DNA of 64,000 bases from 21-14-0-10-47-8 sp966211455. Its GTDB lineage: Bacteria; Bdellovibrionota; Bdellovibrionia; Bdellovibrionales; Bdellovibrionaceae. The position numbers were made by a program, and so were the translations under genes. Location of the stretch: NCBI GenBank assembly GCA_966211455.1, contig CBIHNI010000010.1, positions 1 to 64,000 on the forward strand, given 5' to 3'. Under the pieces are notes generated by a model. It saw nothing but the letters and a program-made list of their open reading frames with translations, was not told the origin of the DNA and did not search any database. Shown piece by piece: positions 7,883 through 16,142 of this stretch (positions within the stretch are counted from its first letter, which is position 1; every line of letters begins with the position of its first letter).

Positions 7883-9292
7883 ATGTCACTGCAAACGACA
7901 AACGGAAAAGGCAAAATGAAAGCACAAAACAAAGCAATGGCAAAAAAGCCGACGGCAAAAGCAACGGCGAAGCAAGACTACCGCGTCTGCCAAGAGGCGA
8001 TGGAAAATCCAGAAGTTTTCGAAAAGCTGGCTCGTTGGGGTCGTGAAGAGATCATGATCGCCGAAAAAGAAATGCCAGGTCTGATGGCGCTTCGTAAGGA
8101 ATTCGGCAAACAGCAGCCTTTGAAGGGGGCTCGCATTGCAGGTTGCTTGCACATGACCATCCAAACTGCGGTTCTGATCGAAACTTTGACCGCCTTGGGT
8201 GCGGAAATCCGTTGGTCTTCTTGCAACATCTTCTCGACTCAGGATCACGCAGCGGTTGCGATCGCGGCGGCGGGCATTCCAGTTTTCGCTTGGAAAGGCG
8301 AAACCGAGCAAGAGTTCAACTGGTGTATCGAACAGACCATCACGGGCTGGGGTTCTGAAGGCTTCAACATGATTTTGGACGATGGTGGTGATTTGACGAA
8401 CATGATGCACGAGCCTCGTTTCGCCAAAGAAATGAAGAAGATCATCGGGATCTCTGAAGAAACCACGACAGGCGTTCACAACCTGGTCAAAATGCACGAG
8501 CAAGGGAAGTTGAAAGTTCCGGCAATCAACATCAATGACTCGGTTACAAAATCGAAATTCGACAACTTGTATGGCTGCCGCGAGTCTTTGGCGGACGGTA
8601 TCAAGCGTGCAACAGATGTCATGCTGGCGGGTAAAGTTGTTGTCGTGGCAGGTTACGGCGACGTCGGCAAAGGCTGCGCTAACAGCATGAAATCATACGG
8701 TGCTCGCGTTTTGGTGACAGAAATCGATCCAATCTGCGCATTGCAGGCTGCAATGGAAGGTTACCAAGTCACCACTATGGAAGAAGCGGCTTCTCAAGCT
8801 GACATCTTTGTGACGGCGACTGGCTGCTGCGACATCATCACGGAAAAGCATTTCGCGAAAATGAAAGACAACGCGATTGTCTGCAACATCGGTCACTTCG
8901 ATATTGAAATCGATATGGCTTGGTTGAACAAGAACTCGAAAATCCGCGAAGTGAAACCGCAAGTGGACATCCACACGATGAAAAACGGCAATCAGGTGAT
9001 CGTGTTGGCAAAAGGCCGCTTGGTCAACTTGGGTTGCGGAACTGGTCACCCAAGCTTCGTGATGTCGAACTCGTTCACCAACCAGGTAATGGCTCAGATG
9101 GAGCTTTTCACCAACCGTGACAAGTACGAAGAAATCGAAGTTTACCGTTTGCCAAAACATTTGGACGAAAAAGTGGCGGCTCTTCACCTGGATCAAATCG
9201 GCGTGAAGCTGACTAAACTTTCAACCAAGCAAAGCAAGTACCTGGGCATGACAAACGAAGGTCCATTCAAACCGGATCACTATCGTTACTAA
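7883..9292 (+). CDS. ahcY: Adenosylhomocysteinase (S-adenosylhomocysteine hydrolase)
   Basis: 469 aa including a lysine/alanine-rich N-terminal extension of about 30 residues before the conserved YRVCQ start of the fold. Substrate and NAD motifs are intact: HMTIQTAVLIETL, NINDSVTKSKFDNLYGCRES (catalytic Lys and Asp), the Rossmann glycine loop GYGDVGKGCA, and the C-terminal KPDHYRY that contributes to the neighbouring NAD site. It hydrolyses S-adenosylhomocysteine to adenosine and homocysteine, keeping methyltransferases uninhibited. It is followed by a strong terminator. The leader is only 33 bases, so no SAH riboswitch fits there. Confidence 0.97.
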   Translation: MSLQTTNGKGKMKAQNKAMAKKPTAKATAKQDYRVCQEAMENPEVFEKLARWGREEIMIAEKEMPGLMALRKEFGKQQPLKGARIAGCLHMTIQTAVLIETLTALGAEIRWSSCNIFSTQDHAAVAIAAAGIPVFAWKGETEQEFNWCIEQTITGWGSEGFNMILDDGGDLTNMMHEPRFAKEMKKIIGISEETTTGVHNLVKMHEQGKLKVPAININDSVTKSKFDNLYGCRESLADGIKRATDVMLAGKVVVVAGYGDVGKGCANSMKSYGARVLVTEIDPICALQAAMEGYQVTTMEEAASQADIFVTATGCCDIITEKHFAKMKDNAIVCNIGHFDIEIDMAWLNKNSKIREVKPQVDIHTMKNGNQVIVLAKGRLVNLGCGTGHPSFVMSNSFTNQVMAQMELFTNRDKYEEIEVYRLPKHLDEKVAALHLDQIGVKLTKLSTKQSKYLGMTNEGPFKPDHYRY

Positions 9293-9338
9293 GCCTCTCG
9301 CGCCGCCTGCGCGGCCGACTGGAAATCAGGATGAAATC

Positions 9339-9372
9339 AAAAGCGCTGGTTTTAGGACCGGCGCTTTTTTTT
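9339..9372 (+). terminator. ahcY terminator
   Basis: An 11-bp stem (aaaagcgctgg / ccggcgctttt, one T-G wobble) with an 8-base loop is followed by TTTTTTTTGG. It begins 46 bases after the ahcY stop codon. This is a textbook intrinsic terminator on the plus strand. Confidence 0.9.
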
Positions 9373-9852
9373 GGCTTTTTTGGGGGGATGGATGGTGGGC
9401 GGGGTTCTGTGCTCGCACCGATCTTATGGTGGCGGTTTGATTTGGTGAATAGGACATCCTGTCTGTGGGGGCAGGCCTGCCCTCAGACTCCCTGGGCCGC
9501 CGGACATCGTGTCCGCCGGCTCGCTTCTTTGGGTTTCTGGTAATTGGTGGGCTGTTTTTCTTATGGGAGACTTGTGACTTGGGCTCCCTCTAGAGTTTGT
9601 CAACTTATAGGCTTACAAACTCCAGAGGGGCGATGAGCCCCCCTCAGACAATCGCGCACATCTATGAATCCAACGTCCTAAATTCAGATTTCCCAATAAA
9701 CATTGGAATGGACGGCCACGATGGCCGTCCGTCGCGGGTTCGCCCGCGGAGGCGCAGCTAAACGGCGCCGCCTGGCTCGGGCTTCGGGCCGGGTGAGGCC
9801 GGGGGCGCCCAGCCCGATTGCATGGACGCATAGCCCACATAACGAAGGAGGC
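9373..9852. repeat. Gene-free stretch made of inverted repeats (mosaic intergenic element)
   Basis: No credible gene lies in these 480 bases. From left to right there are: ggacatc(c/g)tgtc repeated at 9452 and 9502; a 14-bp palindrome GGGCAGGCCTGCCC at 9469-9482; a long hairpin at 9586-9629 (CCCTC-ta-GAGTTTGT against ACAAACTC-ca-GAGGG); ggacggcc-atc-...gtcc near 9711-9731; gcgggttcgcccgc near 9735; and the element shared with the window's first 60 bases at about 9780-9846. The last part abuts the orn stop codon, so it may form the 3' end of the orn transcript. The clustering suggests a BIME-like mosaic or structured RNA. Confidence 0.6.
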
Positions 9853-10413
9853 TCAAACCTCGCGAATATCAAAGTGTCGCAGGTAAAACTTGAGCTCCTC
9901 GATACTCTCACGGATATCGTCCAGCGCCCGGTGCGAGTTCTTCTTCTGGTACTTCAGACCATACTTGTGATTGAAGATGATCTTCCAGCTGCTGACATCC
10001 AGCATGCGGTAATGAAGCTTGTCGGTGAATCGGTGAAAGTACTTATCTAAAAACAAGCGATCCTGTCCGATCGAATTTCCGGCCAGGATGGGTTTGTCTT
10101 CTTTCTTTTCCACTTTCGGCCAGTGCTTGTTCATCAGGTTGATCAGGTCTTCTTCGACTTGATCGGGCATTTTGCCGAATGGAATTTTGGCAATCAGGCC
10201 TGAAGCTCCGTGGTGTTCTTTGTTCCACTCGTCCATGCGATCCAGATAGGTCTTTGGCTGATTGACCACCGCTTCGTAGGTGTCCAGGATGTTGAATTCG
10301 TAATCGGTGACCAGGGCTGCGCACTCGATGATGACTTCCTTGTTGACGTCCAAGCCTGTCATTTCGAGATCGATCCAAAAAAGTTTCTGCTGATTGATTT
10401 TCACAAGTCCCAC
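9853..10413 (-). CDS. orn: Oligoribonuclease
   Basis: 186 aa, the typical size. DEDDh exonuclease motifs are present: FWIDLEMTGLD near residue 12 (first D and E), a middle Asp in the NSIGQDRLFLDK region, and HRALDDI near residue 163 carrying the catalytic His and the last Asp. It degrades di- to penta-ribonucleotides, including pGpG from cyclic-di-GMP turnover. The start is a GTG at 10413; a second in-frame GTG lies four codons later. It is divergent from the SDR gene at 10499. Confidence 0.93.
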   Translation of the reverse strand: MGLVKINQQKLFWIDLEMTGLDVNKEVIIECAALVTDYEFNILDTYEAVVNQPKTYLDRMDEWNKEHHGASGLIAKIPFGKMPDQVEEDLINLMNKHWPKVEKKEDKPILAGNSIGQDRLFLDKYFHRFTDKLHYRMLDVSSWKIIFNHKYGLKYQKKNSHRALDDIRESIEELKFYLRHFDIREV

Positions 10414-10498
10414 AAGACTAGGACTGAATCGATGAAACTTCCAGGCAGGGGGCGTTAAATGCTTGCTCAGCTCCGATGATCGCGGTTTGATACACTTT

Positions 10499-11278
10499 AT
10501 GGACTTTCTTTCTCAGTTTCAGTTGCACGGAAAAAGAGCATTGGTCTGTGGCGCCTCTCAAGGTATCGGTGAAGCTTGCGCGCGTGCCTTGGCTGGGGCC
10601 GGGGCCGAGGTCACGCTTCTGGCTCGGCGCTTGGAGCCTCTCGAGCAGCTGCGAAACGAACTGCCTGGCAAAAACCATCAGGTGGTGGCCATGGATCTGG
10701 GAAATACGATTGAGCTGGATGCGCGCCTAAAGCCGCTTCTGCCATTTCACATTGTGGTTCACAATGCGGTCGGACCGAAATCGGGGCCAATGCTCAATGC
10801 CTCGGCTGAAGATTTCTTGAGTGGCTTGCGGGTGCACCTTCTTTCAGCACAAAAAATTGCCCAGCTTTGCGTGCCCGGGATGACCGAGGCTCGCTATGGG
10901 CGCTTTATCAATATCATCTCGACCTCGGTGAAGACGCCGCTGGCGAACCTAGGGGTATCGAACACGGTCCGTGGAGCAATGGCCAGCTGGTCGAAAACTT
11001 TGGCCAACGAAGTGGGGCCTTTGGGGATCACCGTGAACAACGTGCTGCCGGGATACACGTTGACGCCGCGATTTGAATCTTTACGAAAAGCCACGGCCGA
11101 AATGAAACAGATCACCGAAGCACAAGTCGAAATGCAGTGGAAGGCGACCATTCCGCTTTCGCGTTTTGCCGAGCCCCACGAGGTCGCTATGGCGGTGGCC
11201 TTCTTGGCGAGCCCTGCAGCCGCCTATATTTCCGGCACCAACTTACCAGTCGACGGCGGTCGAACTCCGAGCCTATGA
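10499..11278 (+). CDS. SDR family oxidoreductase
   Basis: About 259 aa. Classical short-chain dehydrogenase: the cofactor loop GASQGIGEACA follows the first strand, with an ARR after strand 2 that favours NADP. NAVG replaces the usual NNAG. The catalytic Ser lies in INIISTSV. The usual YxxxK is not evident: the segment NLGVSNTVRGAMASWSKTLANE has VSNTVRG at that position, so the Tyr/Lys pair seems replaced. The C-terminus has the normal SPAAAYISGTNLPVDGG. The ATG at 10499 is preferred over an upstream in-frame codon at 10463. It overlaps the next gene by 4 bases (ATGA), so the two are coupled. The altered catalytic residues make the true reaction uncertain. Confidence 0.85.
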   Translation: MDFLSQFQLHGKRALVCGASQGIGEACARALAGAGAEVTLLARRLEPLEQLRNELPGKNHQVVAMDLGNTIELDARLKPLLPFHIVVHNAVGPKSGPMLNASAEDFLSGLRVHLLSAQKIAQLCVPGMTEARYGRFINIISTSVKTPLANLGVSNTVRGAMASWSKTLANEVGPLGITVNNVLPGYTLTPRFESLRKATAEMKQITEAQVEMQWKATIPLSRFAEPHEVAMAVAFLASPAAAYISGTNLPVDGGRTPSL

Positions 11279-12474
11279 AATTCGACATCTTTCTTTCGAT
11301 CTGCCAAACCGAAGTGAACGGATATATGCCTTCTGAAAAGAAGATGTTCCAAAACTTTTTCAGTCAGGTGAAGAAGGCCGACGAGTTGGGATTTGAAACC
11401 GCCTGGGTGGCCGAAACACATCTGTCTTGCCAGGTGCAAAAGGAAAATCCCGGTCACGTGATCCCCGAATTCAAAGGCGAGATCGGATTGAACACCGACA
11501 TCCTGCAATTGGGTCATCAAGTTTTTTCGCAAACGAAGCGCATTCATATCGGATCGGCGATTCGCAATATCATCTGCAACGGCGGTCCCATCGCGCATGC
11601 CGAAGCGGTTCGCACATTTCTGACGTTGCACGGTTTGAAAGAAAAAGAAGAGCGCAAGCTGCATTTGGGATTTGCGGCCGGGCGCTTTCCGTTCTCCAAT
11701 ACTCCTTATGGATTTCGTCCCCAATCTGAGCTTGAAAACGCCGCTTGGGAAATCATTAAAAATAAGTACTTCCACGAGGCGACCGAGATCTTTTTGCGCT
11801 TGATCGGCGGCGAGCACCTGTCGTCTCGCGACATAATGTCGCGATTTCTTCAAGAATCGGATTTCCGCAATCGCGAGCAGTGGGTGGCCTGCCGGCAAAT
11901 CGCGATGAAAACACAGCAATTGGAAGGCGAGCGCATTCGTCTTGAAAACCATTGGCAGTTCGAAAAAGTCGGTGTGATTCCTTTCGAGGCGCCTCTCAAT
12001 TTGCTTGATTTAACTTTGGGAAGTCATGATCCTGAAACCCAGATGATGGCGAATCAAATTCGTCCGGTCGGCGTTTTCAATCTGTCGATCACTCCGCCGG
12101 CGGTCATTGAAGAGAGCCATACGCGCATGCAAAAGCACTTTCATCCAAAGGGTGGAGTCTGGAAGCGCGAATATATGCCACGTACATTACTTTTGTTTAT
12201 CAACCAAAGCGCCGAAAAAGCTCGAGCCGCGTCTCAAAATGCATGGGAAAATTACTGGCGAGCGATGGAAGGAACTTTGGATCCACAGAAAGTCGCGAAC
12301 GCCGTTGAAAACACAATCGCTGGAGACCCCCAGCAGGTACTTGAAAAAATTAAACAAAAGTATCATAAAGAAGATCGGTTGATGTTGTGGTTTGATTTTA
12401 ACAACCATGATTGTGACGATGTCGAGAACTCGATGTCTCTCTTTATGGAAAAAGTGGCCTCGCATCTAGCATGA
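11275..12474 (+). CDS. Luciferase-like (LLM-class) flavin-dependent oxidoreductase
   Basis: About 399 aa. It begins MKFDIFLSICQTEVNGYMPSEKKMFQNF, with the bacterial luciferase-like TIM-barrel pattern: ETAWVAETHLS near residue 45, LGHQVFSQTKRIHIGSAIRNI near 90 and HLGFAAGRFPF near 135. Such enzymes use reduced FMN or F420 for mono-oxygenation or dehydrogenation. The reading frame is open further upstream to 11137, but ATG 11275 overlaps the SDR stop and gives a typical N-terminus. Co-translation with the SDR suggests the two act on the same substrate, which cannot be named from sequence. Confidence 0.85.
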   Translation: MKFDIFLSICQTEVNGYMPSEKKMFQNFFSQVKKADELGFETAWVAETHLSCQVQKENPGHVIPEFKGEIGLNTDILQLGHQVFSQTKRIHIGSAIRNIICNGGPIAHAEAVRTFLTLHGLKEKEERKLHLGFAAGRFPFSNTPYGFRPQSELENAAWEIIKNKYFHEATEIFLRLIGGEHLSSRDIMSRFLQESDFRNREQWVACRQIAMKTQQLEGERIRLENHWQFEKVGVIPFEAPLNLLDLTLGSHDPETQMMANQIRPVGVFNLSITPPAVIEESHTRMQKHFHPKGGVWKREYMPRTLLLFINQSAEKARAASQNAWENYWRAMEGTLDPQKVANAVENTIAGDPQQVLEKIKQKYHKEDRLMLWFDFNNHDCDDVENSMSLFMEKVASHLA

Positions 12475-12521
12475 TATGAATGAACGTGATATAAATATTG
12501 GTATGTTGAGGAGTAAATCAC

Positions 12522-12803
12522 ATGGCTGAATTTCGACACTTAGGTGCTTATCTGCGACAAAAACGTTTGGATTCCGGTTACACGCAAAGTGAGCTGGCAT
12601 CGTCACTGGGCGACGTTCACAGTCAGTTCGTTTCGAACTGGGAACGCGGACTTTGCGCGCCTCCGGGCCACAGCCTTCACAAGCTGATCGATGTTCTCAA
12701 GTTGAATCGCGAAAAGCTGGTGGACGTGATGCTTGACGATTCACGCATGGAAATCGAATCGAAAGTCTTCAAGAAAAAGAAGACCGGAAAAAAAAGCGCC
12801 TAG
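12522..12803 (+). CDS. XRE-family HTH protein
   Basis: 93 aa. Residues 5-65 form a Cro/CI-type HTH (LGAYLRQKRLDSGYTQSELASSLG, then SQFVSNWERGLCAPP), followed by a lysine-rich tail (KKKKTGKKSA). There is no other domain, so it is a simple DNA-binding regulator. A good ribosome site (gaggagt) lies about 9 bases before ATG 12522. It is followed 39 bases later by a hypothetical gene on the same strand, which may be co-transcribed. Confidence 0.8.
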   Translation: MAEFRHLGAYLRQKRLDSGYTQSELASSLGDVHSQFVSNWERGLCAPPGHSLHKLIDVLKLNREKLVDVMLDDSRMEIESKVFKKKKTGKKSA

Positions 12804-12842
12804 TCTAAATATAATCTAAGCGACAGAAAGGCTTCTAGCTAG

Positions 12843-13391
12843 ATGGAATTGGCAGCTCTGTGTCACACCGAAGAGTCTCTTCAGAAGCTTCCTGATTTCC
12901 ATCGTCAAATCGTCACTGAGCTCGGCATCGCCATTGGGGAAGCCGGGACTCGGACGCCGCTTGAAGCCAAACAGCACATTTGGAAGACCTTCATGAAAAT
13001 GAAGATCGAAGTTCCGAATGAAATTTTTGAAAACATGGAAATGGACGACTCGCTCGAGGTCTGGACCAGCGATCTGCGTTTCCTGTTTGCCATGGGCCCG
13101 ATTCTTCAGTCGACCAGCTATTCTCTCGAAGAGCTGGCCACGATCTCCTGGGCCTCGCTTTTTGAGCGCGACGGCGAAATGGAAAAACGAATCGTATCCG
13201 ATATCCTCGGCGCCGTGATCACCAAGAGAACTCATTACAATACGGCCGACTGGCATGTCGTGCGCGAGCGCATGAGCGAAGGTCAAAACGAAATTTGGGT
13301 CAAGATCAAGCAAATCACGCCCTTCTACAGTTCGGTCGGTATCAGCGGCGTGTTTGCTTTGGTGAAATCTAAGCGGCCTCTTCCAAACTAG
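12843..13391 (+). CDS. Hypothetical cytoplasmic protein
   Basis: 182 aa, not recognised. It is acidic and mixed alpha/beta, without signal peptide or membrane segments. The middle has LEVWTSDLRFLFAMGPILQSTSYSLEELATISWASLF, and the C-terminal part alternates strands (NEIWVKIKQITPFYSSVGISGVFALVKSK). The start ATG at 12843 has little ribosome-site support. It overlaps the convergent gene at 13369 by 23 bases. It may be in one transcript with the HTH gene upstream. Confidence 0.6.
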   Translation: MELAALCHTEESLQKLPDFHRQIVTELGIAIGEAGTRTPLEAKQHIWKTFMKMKIEVPNEIFENMEMDDSLEVWTSDLRFLFAMGPILQSTSYSLEELATISWASLFERDGEMEKRIVSDILGAVITKRTHYNTADWHVVRERMSEGQNEIWVKIKQITPFYSSVGISGVFALVKSKRPLPN

Positions 13392-13983
13392 TCGCCTGTC
13401 CCGCAATCTGCTTTAACATTTGCGAATAGCTTTCGGCCGTCATCAAAAAGTTGGTCATGGCCATCTTTTGTTGCTCTTCGGTCATCGTCTTTTGAATTTC
13501 AATTGCGCTTTGGATGTGATCTTCGTCAGCGGAAGTGTGCACTTTCAAAAATGAAAGCGATTTCTTGTTGCCCACGCGGTTCATGATGTAGCTGCCGAAA
13601 GCTGGCGCCAAAAGCTCCAAGAAGAAAACGTAACCCATAAAGCTCAGCGGATTTTCTGAAACGATGCGGAAGTACTGGGTTTGGTAGACGGCCATCGCGG
13701 TTGCCATCTCGGGTTGAAACTTTTGACCCAAATGTTTCATGTCGTTTTCGATCAGCTTTTCGTGTCCGGTTTCTTCGGCGATGTGGGCCGTGCAGCGTTT
13801 TTGGAAATCCGGGTACTTGTCCGAATGAAACAGACAAAGACCCAAGAACGAAGTCGAGCGGCGGGCGATGTAATACACCTGCGAAAGCCATTGGGCATAG
13901 ACTTCATCGTCCTCCCAGCGGATGGCTTGAAATTGCGGACGCATTGATTCGATGATTCTTTCCATTTGTTCAACCATGTTCAT
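13369..13983 (-). CDS. Haem-oxygenase-like iron-containing redox enzyme (HDO-type)
   Basis: 204 aa, all-helical. It carries the TENA/haem-oxygenase-like di-iron pattern: a central HIAEETGHEKL (residues about 67-77, E/H ligands), a Glu in FFLELLAP (about 123) and a C-terminal HTSADEDHIQ (about 149-158) with D/H ligands. HDO-fold di-iron proteins perform oxidative cleavage or desaturation in natural-product pathways. It is followed, on the same strand upstream, by a GNAT-like gene 54 bases away, so the two are probably one operon. The substrate is unknown. Confidence 0.7.
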   Translation of the reverse strand: MNMVEQMERIIESMRPQFQAIRWEDDEVYAQWLSQVYYIARRSTSFLGLCLFHSDKYPDFQKRCTAHIAEETGHEKLIENDMKHLGQKFQPEMATAMAVYQTQYFRIVSENPLSFMGYVFFLELLAPAFGSYIMNRVGNKKSLSFLKVHTSADEDHIQSAIEIQKTMTEEQQKMAMTNFLMTAESYSQMLKQIAGQATSLEEAA

Positions 13984-14037
13984 GGTGAAACTCCTTTTTG
14001 TGCAGACGGGCTGCGGTTTTGTTTTTGAAACCTAAAA

Positions 14038-14754
14038 TTATGCGACTTTACGAAGCGGGCGGGGAGCGACTTCGGTTCCCAAGTGCTGTGAAAAGTTTGT
14101 GCGCTTTTCCCAGACCTGATCGACGACATCGGCCACAAATCCGCTGGGGTGCGGATGAAATTCGTGTTTGCGACAGAACATCACCTTGCACAGAATATTA
14201 TGTCGGTAGGTGTCCATCAGTGCTTTGAAGCCGTAAAGCTCGGCGTTTTTGTCCGCTTTGAAATCGACCCGCGAGTATCCCATGGCCGAAGTGTAAGGCG
14301 AAGCCTGGGCCGCCTTTGAAGCCAGGCCCATCAAAACGTGCGAAGATTTCGCTTCGGTTTTGCGGCCGCGCTCGTCCGGGTGAACGGTGACCCACTCGTA
14401 GGTCAAAACCTGATGTTGCTCTTTTGAAATGAGCTCCATAAACGCAGGTGGGGCGACATCAAAATAAGAATGCGTCGCCACCCCGTGAAGCTGCAGATCG
14501 TAATTGTTGTGAAGGCTAAAGGACAAAGGCTTTTCGCTCTCGTCAAAGAGCGCGACCAGAAACTTGGTGCGAAAGAAGTAATCGCTGCGCAAAACCTCGT
14601 TCGAGTCTTTTAAGATCGGCGTGTAAACTTGGTTCCATACATCATAGATTCGGGAAACGTTGGCTTTTTCACTGGAAGGAATATTTGCGAGATCGTAGAT
14701 CTTGCAGTGCAGAGAGTTGTCCATCAGCCATTTTTTTGTCTGAGTCATATCCAT
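14038..14754 (-). CDS. GNAT-like N-acyl/acetyltransferase
   Basis: 238 aa. The fold cues are those of the N-acetyltransferase/autoinducer-synthase-like superfamily: an N-terminal region with VWNQVYTP, then FRTKFLVALFDESEKPLSFSLHNNYDL (strands), and VLTYEWVTVHPDERGRKTEAKSS, where the V-H-P-D-x-R-G-R segment sits in the position of the acyl-CoA-binding V/I-x-P-x-x-R-G-x-G. There is no signal peptide. It is encoded upstream of the haem-oxygenase-like gene in the same direction (54-base gap). The pair resembles small biosynthetic modules making acylated amines, but no product can be inferred. Confidence 0.55.
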   Translation of the reverse strand: MDMTQTKKWLMDNSLHCKIYDLANIPSSEKANVSRIYDVWNQVYTPILKDSNEVLRSDYFFRTKFLVALFDESEKPLSFSLHNNYDLQLHGVATHSYFDVAPPAFMELISKEQHQVLTYEWVTVHPDERGRKTEAKSSHVLMGLASKAAQASPYTSAMGYSRVDFKADKNAELYGFKALMDTYRHNILCKVMFCRKHEFHPHPSGFVADVVDQVWEKRTNFSQHLGTEVAPRPLRKVA

Positions 14755-14870
14755 CTCCTAACGGTTTATTTGTTTAAAAGATCGGATATGATTTCAGTTT
14801 GCTTTAAGAATATTTTTCCTGATCTTCAGCAAAATAAACTTTGGCCTATAATATCAGGACGCGACTAAAA

Positions 14871-15959
14871 CTATTTTGATTTATTTTGTAAGGCCGGTAA
14901 CTCGACAATAAAACAAGTGTGTTTTGAGTCTGGATCAAGAAAAAGTCTTCCGCCGTGATCCAAAATCAATGATTGCGAAATGGAGAGGCCTAGTCCGGTT
15001 CCAAGCCCTGGCTCTTTTGTCGTGAAAAAGGGTTTCATGATCTCGCTGGCGATTTCTGGCGCAATTCCTACGCCGCTATCGGTGATCCGAATGCGCGTCC
15101 ATGAATCGACCAGCTCGGCTCGGATCTCAATCCATTTAGTTGAGGCCGTTTGAAGGGCATCGATCGCATTTAAAAGCAGGTTTACCAGCACTTGTTCAAT
15201 TTCTGAGGCGCGAACTTCGACAAAAAGATTCGGCTCTAGCACGCGGCGAAGCTCGATGCCATGGTGATGAAGACGGTCTTGGCAGAGATCCAAGACTTCG
15301 TCGATGATGCGCGAAAGAAAGATCTGCGTTTTGGGATCCTTCTCGGCATTGCGGCCGAAAGAACGCAGCGACTTCGTGATGCGGCCGATGCGATGACTGG
15401 TTTGCAGAATGCGGCTCAGCTCTTTGTCCACCACTTCTTGTGTTAGTTGTTGGTGACGGGCTTTGCGCAAAAGCTCTTCGGCGCGGCCGATGATGATCGA
15501 AAGGGGATTGGTGATCTCGTGGGCCAGGTTGCAGGTCATCTTGCCGATCGAAGCGAGCTTCGCTTGTTGGATCAGCGAGCTTTCCAAAAGCTGTTTTTGG
15601 CGAAGATCGACCGACGTGCAAACCATCAAAGGATTGGATTCGTTTTCCACTTGGATTACTTTCGAGAAAAGGGGCAGAGGCTGTTGCTGTTGGGGCTCGA
15701 GAAAATTCAAAACCCCCTCCCAGCGAGTGAACTGCTGAACGGTGTGCACGACAGATTCGACAAAGTACAGGTCGGGTCGCAAATACACACGGCAGTCTTC
15801 GCCGGCTTGCATGCCTAAGCGGGCCTGACAGGCGCTATTCACCCACTGGATTTGGTAGGTGTCGGGATGAAAACTCCAAACGAGATCGTCACTGAAATCG
15901 ACCACGGGATCCTTTCGTCTTTTTTGAAGATATCTTAGTTGTAGCATAAACGCGGTCAA
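14871..15959 (-). CDS. Soluble PAS sensor histidine kinase
   Basis: 362 aa without membrane segments. Residues about 25-125 are PAS-like (LVWSFHPDTYQIQWVNSACQ). HisKA follows, with the phospho-His in MTCNLAHEITNPLSIIIGR (about residue 150), and then HATPase with VNLLLNAIDAL (N box), DSGVGIAP (G1) and GLGTGLGLSIS (G2). The short NLAHEITNPL variant is typical of NtrB-like or chemosensory-related kinases. There is no response regulator in the neighbourhood, so the partner is elsewhere. The frame ends 117 bases before the start of the GNAT gene, transcribed in the same direction. Confidence 0.9.
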   Translation of the reverse strand: MTAFMLQLRYLQKRRKDPVVDFSDDLVWSFHPDTYQIQWVNSACQARLGMQAGEDCRVYLRPDLYFVESVVHTVQQFTRWEGVLNFLEPQQQQPLPLFSKVIQVENESNPLMVCTSVDLRQKQLLESSLIQQAKLASIGKMTCNLAHEITNPLSIIIGRAEELLRKARHQQLTQEVVDKELSRILQTSHRIGRITKSLRSFGRNAEKDPKTQIFLSRIIDEVLDLCQDRLHHHGIELRRVLEPNLFVEVRASEIEQVLVNLLLNAIDALQTASTKWIEIRAELVDSWTRIRITDSGVGIAPEIASEIMKPFFTTKEPGLGTGLGLSISQSLILDHGGRLFLDPDSKHTCFIVELPALQNKSK

Positions 15960-16142
15960 AGCAAAATAACAATATATTTATTTAGGCAAGAGGACCGGTT
16001 TTGTCAGGACTTTTTCAAGAAGCGAAGAAAAGACTTGCAAGATGCAGAAACGGGTGATTTGCGGGCGCGTCAATGGTGGTTTTGTGTCCCAAAAGGGCTG
16101 GGGAATTGACTCGGGTCTAGGCTCGCAGCAGGATAGCGGGGC

